From: Cycas panzhihuaensis
Lineage: Eukaryota > Cycadophyta
Assembly: GCA_023213395.1 (NCBI GenBank)
Contig: CM041465.1
Location: 199,771,741 to 199,835,740 of the forward strand
Length of the DNA stretch: 64,000 nucleotides
Reading direction: 5' to 3'
In this document: one piece after another, positions 54,806 through 64,000 of the stretch
Numbering within the stretch: position 1 is the stretch's first letter
Layout of the letters: each line of letters opens with the position of its first letter
Position numbers and translations under genes: made by a program
Notes under the pieces: generated by a model
What the model was told of the DNA's origin: nothing
Database searches by the model: none
Seen by the model: only the letters and a program-made list of their open reading frames with translations

Positions 54806-56657
54806 GCTCTTCACTTGGATTGCAAGTTACGAGTAAATATATATAGAGACATCTTGAGTTTTTGCTTCCTCATGAGGTGGCATATTTTGTCTGTAGACTT
54901 TAGGTGTAATAGTATCTCTTTTATGGGTTTGTGCTACCATTAGTATTGGGGCTAGAGTAATCATCCATACTATAGTACTATTAGGAGGAGTTTTACACAA
55001 CCATTGTAATAACCTTTAGGGTGCATAATGATTAGCAATCACCTTAAAGTTAGTTAATTATGAGATCAATCTTTCATTTCTACATATGAGTTGGGTTTAA
55101 GACCATGTATTAGACTTACTTCAATCAATAGGACATGCAATCAACCATAAAAAGAGGAGAAGGAATATGTAACCATGGTTATGACCATCTGCCACTTATG
55201 GGTGTCTTCACAACTAGATTTTTACCTTTAAGAATTTATCCTTATGCTCTAGAATTTGACTTTATTTCATTAAATTCTCATGTTCTCTCACATTATAATT
55301 CCTAAATAAGGGATCATCTTCTTATTAGATTCTAACTTATTATGGGCCATACCCATTTTCTATGATTAATTATTTATCTGTGGCCTCCTTTGTTCTTTAG
55401 TGCTTTTAGAATATACTACATCCTATAAATCTTTCACAGAGTCACCCATCGAGATATTTTCCTAATCTTTTAGAGAGAACTACTCTAATCACTCACTTCT
55501 TAAATAACACTTAATCACTAGCAATACAAGTTGTGATTTCTCCCTTTATCTAAGGACCCTTATTTATAGATGATTAAGTAAGACCTAGATATTTAAAGAA
55601 CTTTATTTGACACCACTCCCTAAGTTTAGGTGTGAGTTTCTTATTGGATGGATGCATAATCACTTTTATGAAGTGTCAGCCCTAATATAATGATTAAAAG
55701 ACTAAGTCATCATGTCAAGTAATTATCCTTTAATATTTAATCATGAGATGAAGAGGGATAATTAAGGTCACTTTACAAAGTGCCTCTAGGAGGATTATGA
55801 TCTTCTTGATATTTGTGCTAGACTTGATCCATTAGACCTTTATATTTATTAGATATATAGCCCCACTTTATTATTTCCACATAATGGATTCTTTATTTTA
55901 ACACACATACCTTAAAAATTTTCATTACAAAGAATCTTTTCTCAGATATTATGGTGTTTTATAAACATTTATCATTTTTACCAATTCTTGCATGATGGCT
56001 TCTCACTTTATGACTTTTGACATAATAGCCATTTTTGTCCTTCCTAGCCTAAAAGGTAAGTAGTACATATGGGAGATGATGTTATAGGTGTTTTCTTTGA
56101 TCTAATTTTCTTCATAATATATATTTTCCTTTCTTGTATAGATGATTGATGTGTATACTTTTCCCACTTTTGAGATGGTTCATTGGAGCTACGATGCTAA
56201 AAATGAGCTTGTTTATGGGGAACTTCTATATGTGGCAATGATATATTACTTTTTCTCTCTCCTACATCTTGGATTCCTACTTTGTCCATCATTTTTAGGA
56301 AAATGATTTCTAGAAAAAAAAAAAAAAAAAAAAAAAGATCTCATCTTAGGATGGTAAGTCATGGGAATAACTTTGTCACTTTAACTCTCCTACATAAGCT
56401 CCACCCACTAGATGTGTTCCTATGTGACAATCTCCTACATGATTACTTACTAAATTAGAGCTTCAAATAAGATTATAACTCATAGGAAAGGCTTATCAAT
56501 GATTCATGTTCTTATATATTCCACTCCCACATGGTAACAATCCATGTTATCCTTCTTTTGCATAACCATTCACATTAGAACTTATCCTTTTATTTCATTG
56601 CAATCATACTCTATTTACCCTTAATTTTAGGTGGAAAAAATAAAGGATAATAGGTAT
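54806..56657. other. AT-rich interval between E10 and E11
   Basis: No gene recognised. A run of about 25 A near 56310-56335 could be the tail of a non-LTR or SINE insertion on the plus strand, but I see no body or target duplication. TATA-like CTTATTTATAGATG near 55560 suggests a decayed LTR. Confidence 0.4.
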
Positions 56658-56937
56658 TAGTAGGATACCACTCTTTTAATAATAAATAACACATAAATAG
56701 TACCGAAATAAGAGTGCTTTTATTATAATACCCTTCGAGGGGATAACCTCACAACATCCTAGTTACATATAATAACAATGATCTTTAAAAGTAGTCCACT
56801 CTAAAGATTATATATAGATAGATAAATAGGATCTATGGCCACTACACAACCTCCTACTTATACATGTGGGATATTAAGAAAAATAAATAAGTAGAAGTTA
56901 TAAGAGAAGGTAATTTAGGGATTGGGTCCCTAATAAG
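56658..56937 (-). repeat. E11 3' LTR
   Basis: It shares long blocks with 62037-62316: AAATAACACAT(A/T)AATAGTACC, AAAAGTAGTCCACTCTAA and GCCACTACACAACCT. The minus-strand start follows the purine run AAAGGGGGGGAC. Confidence 0.85.
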
Positions 56938-56950
56938 TCCCCCCCTTCTA
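56938..56950 (-). promoter_or_regulatory. E11 polypurine tract
   Basis: The minus strand reads AGAAGGGGGGGAC next to the 3' LTR. Confidence 0.7.
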
Positions 56951-56974
56951 AAAAAGCTTTACCCTTAAAGATTG

Positions 56975-57515
56975 TTGATCTCAAGAAGTTCTTAGATAAA
57001 TTACTCATTTTTCCAAGTTATATCTTCTTATGAGAGTAATTTCCATTTAATGAAATACTCAATGCTTTGCCTAGATCATATATATCATACTCTTTTATTA
57101 ATAATGCATTTTAGAATGAGTTGAAGCCATCCCTCCTTATTTCGTATTGGTAGTTTAGTTTAAACTTGTACTTGCTACCAAATGACCCTCTTAAGATATG
57201 AAACATGGAAAATATTATGGATCCTTAATGGTGGTGGTAAGTCTTAAGGCATACGTAACTTCACCAATCTTCCTAAGGATTTTATAAGGTCCATAGAATT
57301 AGGATCATAATTTATGCTACCCATCTTTTTTGAAGAGAGGATTGCTTGTGTGATTACAACCATAAGTATACTTGATCACTTGGTTAGAATTCTTATTCAC
57401 TTCACACTTTATTTGCCTATTGCTTCATTTGATTTTGTGCAAGATGAAGATTATCCTTAAGTATCTTGAGGACCTCTATTATTTGGCGGATGTGTTCCTT
57501 GATTCGCAAATGTGT
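56975..57515 (-). pseudogene. E11 integrase C-terminus and chromodomain
   Basis: From 57515 leftwards: 'LKILKDNLHLAQNQMKQ*A' is the helix after the integrase core. 'DQVYLWL*SHKQSSLQK' matches G-D-x-V-Y-L-R-L-Q-P-Y. Further on, 'KRV*YI*SRQSIEYFIKWKL' and 'ITWKNE' (about 57100-57010) are the chromodomain, with the usual W-K and A-T-W-E core recognisable. Many stops. The domain joins copia E12 abruptly at about 57515. Confidence 0.75.
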
Positions 57516-57529
57516 TTAATAAAAAAGAA

Positions 57530-58130
57530 TGATTTGATTATGAGGAGACACTTACACTAGTCTTCAAGAAAGCAACAATTTCTTTGATCATTTTCTTAGT
57601 AGCTACATATGATTAAGAATTATACTAGATGGACATTAAGTCTACATTTCTTAATAGAGATCTAAATGAGGGGATTAACATGTTGTGGCCTTTGGTATTT
57701 ATTAAGAAAGGCTAAGAGCATCTTATGTGATGATTGAAGAAGTCATTCTATGGCCTAAAATAAGTACCTCATGCTTGGTATGAGAAGATCAATACCAAAT
57801 TGAGGGAAGAAGTATTTGTTGTTATAGATATAGACTTGCATCTATATGTGAAAAGGAGTAAGACCTCAATAGTAGTTATTGTGTTGTATATAGATAATCT
57901 ACTCATTAGAGGAAATTGTAATAAGACTATTATCAGAGTCAAGTCCAATTTAGGAGCTACCTTTGATATGATAGATCTTGTGCTACTACACTAGTTCTTA
58001 GGCACTGAAGTCAGGCAGATGGAATATTAGATTATATTATTATAGACACTATATATAAAGAACCTACTAGAAAAGTTTAAAATATAAGATTGTAAGATGG
58101 TTGCAATACCATGCACTAAAGGCATAGTGT
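57530..58130 (+). pseudogene. E12 reverse transcriptase, C-terminal two thirds
   Basis: 'MDIKSTFLNRDLNEGINM' (first visible RT motif, with the catalytic-region Asp), 'LKKSFYGLK*VPHAWYEKI', then the open stretch 57800-57991 with 'LYVKRSKTSIVVIVLYIDN'. The catalytic Y-V-D-D is Y-I-D-N, so the second Asp is Asn. 'TFDMIDLVLLH*FLGTEV' follows. Confidence 0.85.
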
Positions 58131-58149
58131 TATAGAAAGATATGGCCAA

Positions 58150-58920
58150 ACCCTCTATAGATTGAATATTATACTATTAATTATAGGGAGTCTAACCTAT
58201 TTGAGTCATACCAAGCTAGATATTGCTTATGTTGTTGGATTAGTTTCTTGATCTATGTATAATCCTTAAGAACCACATTGGATTATAGTAAAATGAATTC
58301 TAAAGTACTTGAAGGGGACACTTAAATCTTGGTCTCGAATACCTTTATGGTAAAGAGATAAAGTTATATGACTACACTAATGTTGATTTAGGTGGAGACA
58401 TTAACAATAAAAACTCCACTACTAGATACATCTTTGGTGTTGATAATGTATTAGTTTTATGATAGTCAAAGAAATAACAAATAATAACATTATCTTCTAT
58501 AGGGGTAGAATATCAAGGACTCAGTATTAGTGCTAAAGAAGCTACATGGTTGTAAGGTCTCTTAGAAGTTCTTAGAGTTCTAAATGGAAATTTGATCATT
58601 TTTTATTGATAATAAAAGTACCATTCACTTGTTAAAGAATCTAAAGTTTCATGCTCATATGAATCATATTAAGATATAACACCACTACATTTATGAATAG
58701 ATCAAATTAGGGGAGCCACAAGTCAAATATTGTCTGAGTGAATATCAACTTGCAAACATATACACTAAACTATTTATTAAAGATAAATTTACAAATATGT
58801 ATACTAAGTTGAGACTCATATATGCTATCCTTAAGGAGGGATGCATCAACAAGGATAAAGAAGTAGGATAGTCTTAATGTTTGTGATAACTCAACTATTA
58901 CAAGTTGCAGATTCTCCACA
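58150..58920 (+). pseudogene. E12 RNase H
   Basis: 'YTNVDLGGDINNKNSTTRYI' (first Asp changed to Asn in the Y-T-D-A-D-W-A-G-D motif) is followed by 'LSSIGVEYQGLSISAKEATW' (Glu kept). Further decayed text includes an 'LKNLKFHAHMNHIKI'-like segment near 58640 and 'QLANIYTKLFIKDKF' near 58750. Confidence 0.8.
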
Positions 58921-58925
58921 CTTAC

Positions 58926-59165
58926 ATTAAGGGAGGATGTTAGCATGGCAGTTGTTTATTAAGAAACTTATTAATGTTAATGTGGTGCTTTAACTAATGT
59001 GATTAACAAAATGATGTGAGTTATATAGAGAGTCATAACCCTTATCAGTTGACACCTCTTGGAAGGATTATAAATATCCTAAAGCCCTTACATAATTACA
59101 TCAACTAAGTGGTAATTAATATGATCAATAGATCTTTATAGTAGGTTTTTTCCCAGAGTTTTTTG
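58926..59165 (+). repeat. E12 polypurine tract and 3' LTR
   Basis: The tract ATTAAGGGAGGA is followed at 58938 by TGTTAGCATGGCAGTTG. A TATA-like GGATTATAAATATCC lies near 59066. The right end is placed before 59175, where E11 coding text resumes on the other strand; its exact base is uncertain. Confidence 0.7.
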
Positions 59166-59169
59166 TGTA

Positions 59170-59780
59170 AATCTTATATATTATGCAATTCATCTAACTA
59201 TTAGGTTAATGATGTGATCTTGGTCACATATTAGGGAGAGACCTTAAGGCATATCTAGAAAGACCTAATTGTGGTAATTAGGTACTACTTTTAAGTCAAT
59301 TGGGATGTCATCATCTTAGAGAACATCCACCTTTATTGGAAGTTACTAACCTTTAAGAGCATACCATTTAGTAATGATCCTTGTACCACCTTTTTTAATG
59401 AGTCTCTCTATATGGTATGAGCTGATGATTTGGGTCAGGGGAGGAATGATTCCATTCAATTTATATTTTATTCCTTTGGAAGTAAATTAGATGAAAATCT
59501 CCTATATATTTAATTGAATGGCCTCCAATGGTTTGAGCTATTATACTTCTAATACAACTTCAACTCCTCTAATGGGAATGTCATACATAAAGGTAAAGAG
59601 TTAGTAGTCACCCATTTATAACTTGATGTTGTGGCATTCCTCCCCTCATAAGAGAGTGTCCTACCATTAGCCACCAGAACCTATAATTTTTTGATAGGAT
59701 ACAAAAAAAATAATTGAGTTCTTTAGTAAGGTTTTAATTAATAAAATTATGGGTGCTACTAGAATATATTAAGACTAATA
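59170..59780 (-). pseudogene. E11 protease and RT start
   Basis: From 59750 leftwards: 'INGWLLTLYLYV' and then 'PIRGVEVVLEV*WLKPLEAI' (the G-x-D/E-x-x-L-G-x-x-W-L psi-loop motif), 'KYKLNGIIPP'. Then come 'DIPIDLKVVPNYHN*VFLDM', 'P*GLSLICDQDHIINLI', which is the conserved D-H-x-I-x-L segment that opens Ty3 RT. It is cut by E12 at about 59165. Confidence 0.8.
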
Positions 59781-61100
59781 CATTCCTTTTCTTAATGTAC
59801 CCAACAAGTTTGAGTATTTGTAGGTCTATAATTCTAACTAGGGCATGTACTAATATGGTAGTAGTATCTTTATCTTCTTAATCTACTTGGTCATGGTCAT
59901 TATTTTCTAGTTTTGGCGGAACTTCTTCTATTGGTTTGTTGACTTGGGTGTCATAAATGATGAATAATCATTATTTAGGATACTTATAATCCTTATTCCA
60001 CTTTTGATTACAACAAAAATATAAATCTTTCAACCATTTTTCATCTATTTCTTGGGAAGTCATTCATTGCATACTACGTACTTATGATTGTGATTGCCTT
60101 TTTAGAAATGTTCATTTAAAGGGTCTAGTGGCCTTATATTTTCAATGCAGTGAGCATAGTTGATGGTGGTAGAGATGTTAGTAGGTTTTATGATCCGTAA
60201 TTCATGTCTTATGTCATCTCATAACCCACCAATATATAACTCAAGTAATTTATCCTAGGCATAGACTATCAACCCTTGTGGAGAAACATTGATATTCTAC
60301 CATATAAGCTAAAATAGTGCCTTCCTATTAGACGTTAGCTAATTAGTTGAAGTGGTCTTAATCCTAGGTACTATCATATCAGTTTACGAGATCCTTGACC
60401 AAACCCTCTCATTAATAATTGATTCCAATAGTTATTTTCTTAATCCATTGGTACCATTGGTAAGGCTTTGGTTCCATGTGTAAAGAGGTGAATGAAATCA
60501 TTTTATTTCCTAGAACTTGGTGAAGAGAAAAGTATTGTTCCATTTTTTTTACCCAAGTTTACGCATCTATGCCATTGAATTTTTTTTATTTCAACTTTGA
60601 GAAGGTAGTTGGGTTAGAAGTGTCAGTTATTATGGTCCTCATTATCCCTATTAAAGTGGATATCACTTGTGTGAGTAGTGTCCTTAAATTCAATCTTTCC
60701 TTGGATTTTTGATAAGTATCTTCTTATTGGGTATGTTTCATACTTGTTAACTCAAGTATTACCCTTTTTTTTTTTTTCAGAAGCCTATTTAGATATGTTA
60801 CATGTCTTCTAAAATTTGGGTGATTGTATCATTTAGCTCTTAAGTCTAATTAGGATTCACCTTAGGGGCCATTTAGTTACCAAACCAAAATGGAATCTTG
60901 GTTGGTAAATATGAATGAAGAGCTCTAATGGAATGTCTATATATTATCTATATCTAAAAGTTGTAACTAAGGGTGTTAATATGTCGTTTAACCCTGATTC
61001 ATTATAATGACATAATGTGAAGAGTTTTTTCTTTTATTTTTAAAGGGTCTAAAACTTTATTTTAAGTTAAGAAGTAAAGGGAGGTTAGAGTAATCTAGCC
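59781..61100 (-). pseudogene. E11 gag with zinc-knuckle remnant
   Basis: Near 60050-60000 the text 'FCCNQKWNKDYKY' matches the gypsy knuckle C-F-x-C-x-x-K-x-x-x-x-H-x-C with His and the last Cys changed. Upstream to about 61000 (rightwards) the text is consistent with gag ('KKTTP' style linkers) but heavily decayed. The start codon cannot be placed. Confidence 0.6.
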
Positions 61101-62020
61101 ATTGAATGAGGAGTTAAATGAACTTCTTATAGATTTTTAGATTTTCTAGTTGGGTTCAAATCCTTACAAGGTGAAATTCTCTTACTTTAAAAAAATTTGA
61201 TAATATAACCATAAAGGGTATTTGGTCCAAAATTATGAGAGGCTTCTACTCTTAAATTTTGGAGGGAAATCAAGTTATCATTGATCAAATATGATCTTAA
61301 GAAGAAAAGAAATAGAAATTAGAAATTTTTAAGAATTTTGTATGAATTTAGGTAGGATTCATTGAGGGAGATTTTGTGTAGAATGGTTTTCTATATGGTC
61401 CCTAAAATTTGGAATTAAACCAAGGTCCTAGTAGTGAGCTGCTTAGGACCAACTAACTGACTGACTAACTAATTGCATCTAGACTATAGACTAATTAACT
61501 AGATACATTAGGTTTGGGGATTATTTGGTTTATAGGCCCCTTTATGGCACCATTATTGAAGCAAGGGTATGTGAGGAGTAGCTTCTTAATACTAACTTCT
61601 AATCGATGCACTATAAGTTATAAATGATTTTTAGGATTCTTATGGTTACTTACACTAGGAAATCCTACCTAAGGAAGTCCTCCTATATACTTGCATATAT
61701 GTGGAGGTATAATTTCATAGTTAAGTCCTATTTAAGGCTTAATTTAAGAGTGTTATCTCTAGTCCTTTATGTATGTGCATATACCCATATATGCTTAGCT
61801 TAAAATAACAAATTCTCATGATGTTTAAAGATCTCTAGCATAGGGTTTCTATCCAAATGAGGAAAAAAATTATCTAATTGTAGTGTTATAATAGTTTCCC
61901 AAGTACAACATAGTCTACCTCTAAATACAAAAGTAAAAAAACTTCTCTTTTAATGAAAAGAAAATGAAAGCTAACAAAACTAATTTAATACCTTTGACTC
62001 TCCTAGTGGTTATGGAGCAA

Positions 62021-62034
62021 CTACTCTAATACCA
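62021..62034 (-). promoter_or_regulatory. E11 primer binding site
   Basis: The minus strand reads TGGTATTAGAGTAG two bases after the 5' LTR end. One transition from the tRNA-Met-type site in the first ten bases. Confidence 0.82.
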
Positions 62035-62036
62035 GT

Positions 62037-62316
62037 TGATAGGATACTGCTCTTTTAATGATAAATAACACATTAATAGTACCAAAATGAGAGCACTTAT
62101 GTTGTAATACCCTTTGAGAGAGAAACCTCCAAGTTATATTCATTAATAATGATTTTCAAAAGTAGTCCACTCTAAGGAGTACATGGATATATATAGGCTT
62201 TATAGCCACTACACAACCTTCCACTTATATATGTGAGATATTAAGAAGAGAGAAGAAGTAGAAGATATAAGAGAAGATAGGATAATGTAAGTTAATGGTT
62301 AGGTCCCTAATAGACA
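62037..62316 (-). repeat. E11 5' LTR
   Basis: About 280 bp. The minus strand begins TGTCTATTAGGGACC and ends ATCCTATCA. It aligns with 56658-56937. Confidence 0.85.
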
Positions 62317-62559
62317 TTATAGTCTCTAAGAGGTAAAATCTCAAATGTCACATGAGTGGACAACTTTTCTCATGTTAATGGAAAAAAAAGCATATATTCA
62401 ATCACTCTCTTCTTATTCCTATTAGCTAGATGGGTACTCCACTTTTTCTTATATGTTTAAGTTTTAAGTTTGCATTTATTTGCTACTCTAGGATACAAAA
62501 AATTATAACTATTATATGAATCTATAGGTATAGTAAGTGTTTACCCTAATATCTTACCT

Positions 62560-63250
62560 ATGGCATGTCCTAAGATAAATTATTTAAATTATTTATTATC
62601 TTTCCTCCATTTGATAGTTGCATGTACATATATATGTTCTTCAACTTCATCTATCGTAATGGGATTGAGCTCTAGGTTATGAGCTCTTCCCCTTACTTCT
62701 ATTTATTGTAAATAGTTTATAATAACATGTCCTTTCTCTTTATATTAGTGACATCTTCTTTCTCCTAAAATTTTGGTAATATTTCTGGGTGTTGGATTGA
62801 ATCTTGAGTTTCCTAGTGGACGATTAAAATCCCTTCCACCTTAATGGAACCTTTGCTATCTGAAGTCTCTTTTTGGTAGGCCTTACCTTATCTACCCTTT
62901 TCATTTCTAATTACCTTGCTTACCCTATGGTTTTACCCATTGTTCTTCAAAATATTTGGCTTTCTAAATGGCCTCCTCCAAGGTTTTGGGCCCATGTAAC
63001 TTGATTCAACTTTGAATGCTATCATTTAACCTACTGATAAACTTATGAGCCTATACCTTCTCCTCCTTTATATAGGGAACATATTGGATAAGTGTTATAA
63101 GCTCTTGTTCATACTTCTCTTCTATTTATTTCTTTAGTTTGTAGAAGGTGTTTTCTACAATCTAAAATGTACATAATCATCTTGCACTAACATGCAAGTG
63201 AAGGTACATATTTCTAGTCTTTTATTTTACTTTAGATTAATTTAGTTCTT
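62560..63250 (-). pseudogene. E13: Ty3/gypsy gag remnant
   Basis: From 63060 leftwards: 'KLNQVTWAQNLGGG' and, in the adjoining frame, 'GPKTLEEAI*KAKYFEEQW', the characteristic L-x-x-A-x-x-x-A-x-x-x-E end of gypsy Gag. Then a basic linker and near 62740 'YKEKGHVIINYLQ', the H-x4-C half of a zinc knuckle with Cys to Tyr. 'LELNPITIDEVEEHIYVHVQ' follows at 62690-62620. E11 may have inserted downstream of it, since its 5' LTR lies about 250 bp away, but E13 pol was not found beyond E11. Confidence 0.68.
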
Positions 63251-64000
63251 TTAATTGGCATGCACTTACATTTTCCTATTATTTTGATGGATGGGTATAT
63301 ACATTTTTAGCTTATGATGATTTTGATTATGGTCAATGACTCCAAAAGGTTATCCACCTAAGCTTAATGAACTACAAAAAAACTTTTGAGTCCCTTTGTA
63401 GGTGCTTATGTCCATTCTTTTACTCCTATTTATAGTGATTCCTTACTTGTTTTACTCTTTTAGGTGTTTTTATTGTTAAAATCATTAGTTTTATATGTAT
63501 TTTTTCCTATCCCATTGTAATACATGCTTATTCAGCTTTGATTTCAATCTATCCCATATTGAAACTTATCTATTTTGAGTTTTATTTTACTTTTGGAAAG
63601 ATCAATGGTATCGTAAAGTTTAAAATACAAACTTCATGGTATATTACAAACTTCATGAGATAATACTATGTAAATTTAAAAAAATAAAGTACATATTTTA
63701 AGGTGTAATTAATATGTCTAATTATATTTTTATCCTAGATAGTCTTGAAAATATTAGAGGAAGTTGTTATTTCCTTCCCAAAGACTCTAATCATTAATGC
63801 TTTATCTATTTTAAATGCACCAAAATCCATGTCCAATTTGCCTATGGTTAGATCTAAACCATTGGCACAATACCACTTATCTAGTGGAACTCAACATTTA
63901 TAAATACCACTACTTTCTCATAAGGGAGGAGGTAAAAAATTACAGTGTTATGTTGCTAAAATATTACCAAAATTTTTGTTGCTTCCTTTACCCATGTATT
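63251..64000. other. AT-rich end of window, no feature recognised
   Basis: No coding or repeat pair was recognised. It may hold the leader/LTR of E13. Confidence 0.35.

Larger units (their letters stand above)
57516..59165 (+). mobile_element. E12: 5'-truncated Ty1/copia fragment within E11
   Basis: Plus-strand 3' half of a copia element: RT, RNase H, polypurine tract and a 3' LTR. It lies in opposite orientation inside E11. Its gag to integrase half and the matching RT to integrase part of E11 are both absent at the left junction (about 57515), so a deletion spanning the boundary removed sequence from both. Confidence 0.8.
56658..62316 (-). mobile_element. E11: Ty3/gypsy chromovirus with internal deletion
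   Basis: Minus strand: 5' LTR at right (62037-62316), primer binding site, gag, zinc knuckle, protease and the very start of RT (about 59180). E12 then occupies 57520-59165. To its left only the integrase C-terminal domain and chromodomain remain, followed by polypurine tract and 3' LTR (56658-56937). The RT, RNase H and integrase core are missing. No convincing target duplication was found. Confidence 0.82.

Noticed and set aside
56310-56336. Poly(A) run as evidence for a non-LTR insertion
   Set aside because: No target duplication or element body found on either side. Microsatellite expansion is as likely.
56650-62325. 5-bp target duplication around E11
   Set aside because: Candidate flanks (GGTAT on the left, TTATA on the right) do not match at the LTR ends I can place.
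1-64000. CRISPR arrays, bacterial operons, phage or plasmid systems
   Set aside because: Nothing in the window is prokaryotic in character. The regular repeats found are short minisatellites in or near retroelements without spacers.
1-64000. tRNA or rRNA genes
   Set aside because: Only tRNA-complementary primer binding sites were seen. No cloverleaf or rRNA sequence was recognised by eye.

Overview
This is nuclear DNA of a seed plant with a large, repeat-dense genome. The evidence is the mix of element families: Ty1/copia and Ty3/gypsy retrotransposons (including chromodomain-bearing chromoviruses), gag-only LTR elements, and a plant L1-type LINE whose ORF2 ends in an RNase H domain. Methionyl-initiator-tRNA-type primer binding sites are also visible. 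I cannot name the species. There is no sign of a prokaryotic or organellar segment, and I see no intact host gene. Nearly everything recognisable is decayed retroelement sequence in an AT-rich matrix. Most in-frame stops look like C-to-T or G-to-A changes (CAG/CAA to TAG/TAA, TGG to TAG/TGA), as expected from old methylated repeats.

Layout. 1-5358 (+): Ty3/gypsy chromovirus (E1) lacking only its 5' LTR, which lies off the window. 5359-8101: AT-rich, unassigned. 8102-9145 (+): 5'-truncated gag-only LTR element (E2) inserted in the integrase of a minus-strand copia element (E3, 9146-10830). 10831-20100: AT-rich sequence with two related minus-strand Ty3/gypsy pol fragments (E4, 13380-14900; E5, 17740-20100). 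About 21.1-38.4 kb: a three-level nest. A plus-strand copia element (E6) is split by a minus-strand gag-only element (E7, 22925-35741, TSD AGGAA). The 3' LTR of E7 is in turn split by a GC-richer LINE (E8, 23001-29107, perfect 17-bp TSD). E7 carries, between its primer binding site and gag, a fragment of a plant tryptophan synthase alpha gene in its own orientation.

About 40.2-48.46 kb (-): the best preserved copia element (E9), with gag, protease, integrase, RT and RNase H in order. 48523-54800 (+): copia element E10, with two LTRs of 389 bp, TSD TCATT, and an unexpected array of fourteen in-phase 21-bp units encoding a heptapeptide repeat just before the protease. 56658-62316 (-): a chromovirus (E11) whose RT to integrase core is missing and replaced by the 3' half of a copia element (E12). 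62560-63250 (-): gag remnant of another Ty3/gypsy element (E13).

How the parts relate. None of these elements can be active as read. The coding regions fall into order only after the insertions are mentally excised, for example the E6 pol frame resumes across E7. The most unusual items are the tryptophan synthase fragment inside a gag-only retrotransposon, the heptapeptide array in E10, and the contrast between heavy stop-codon decay and an almost indel-free reading frame in E1.
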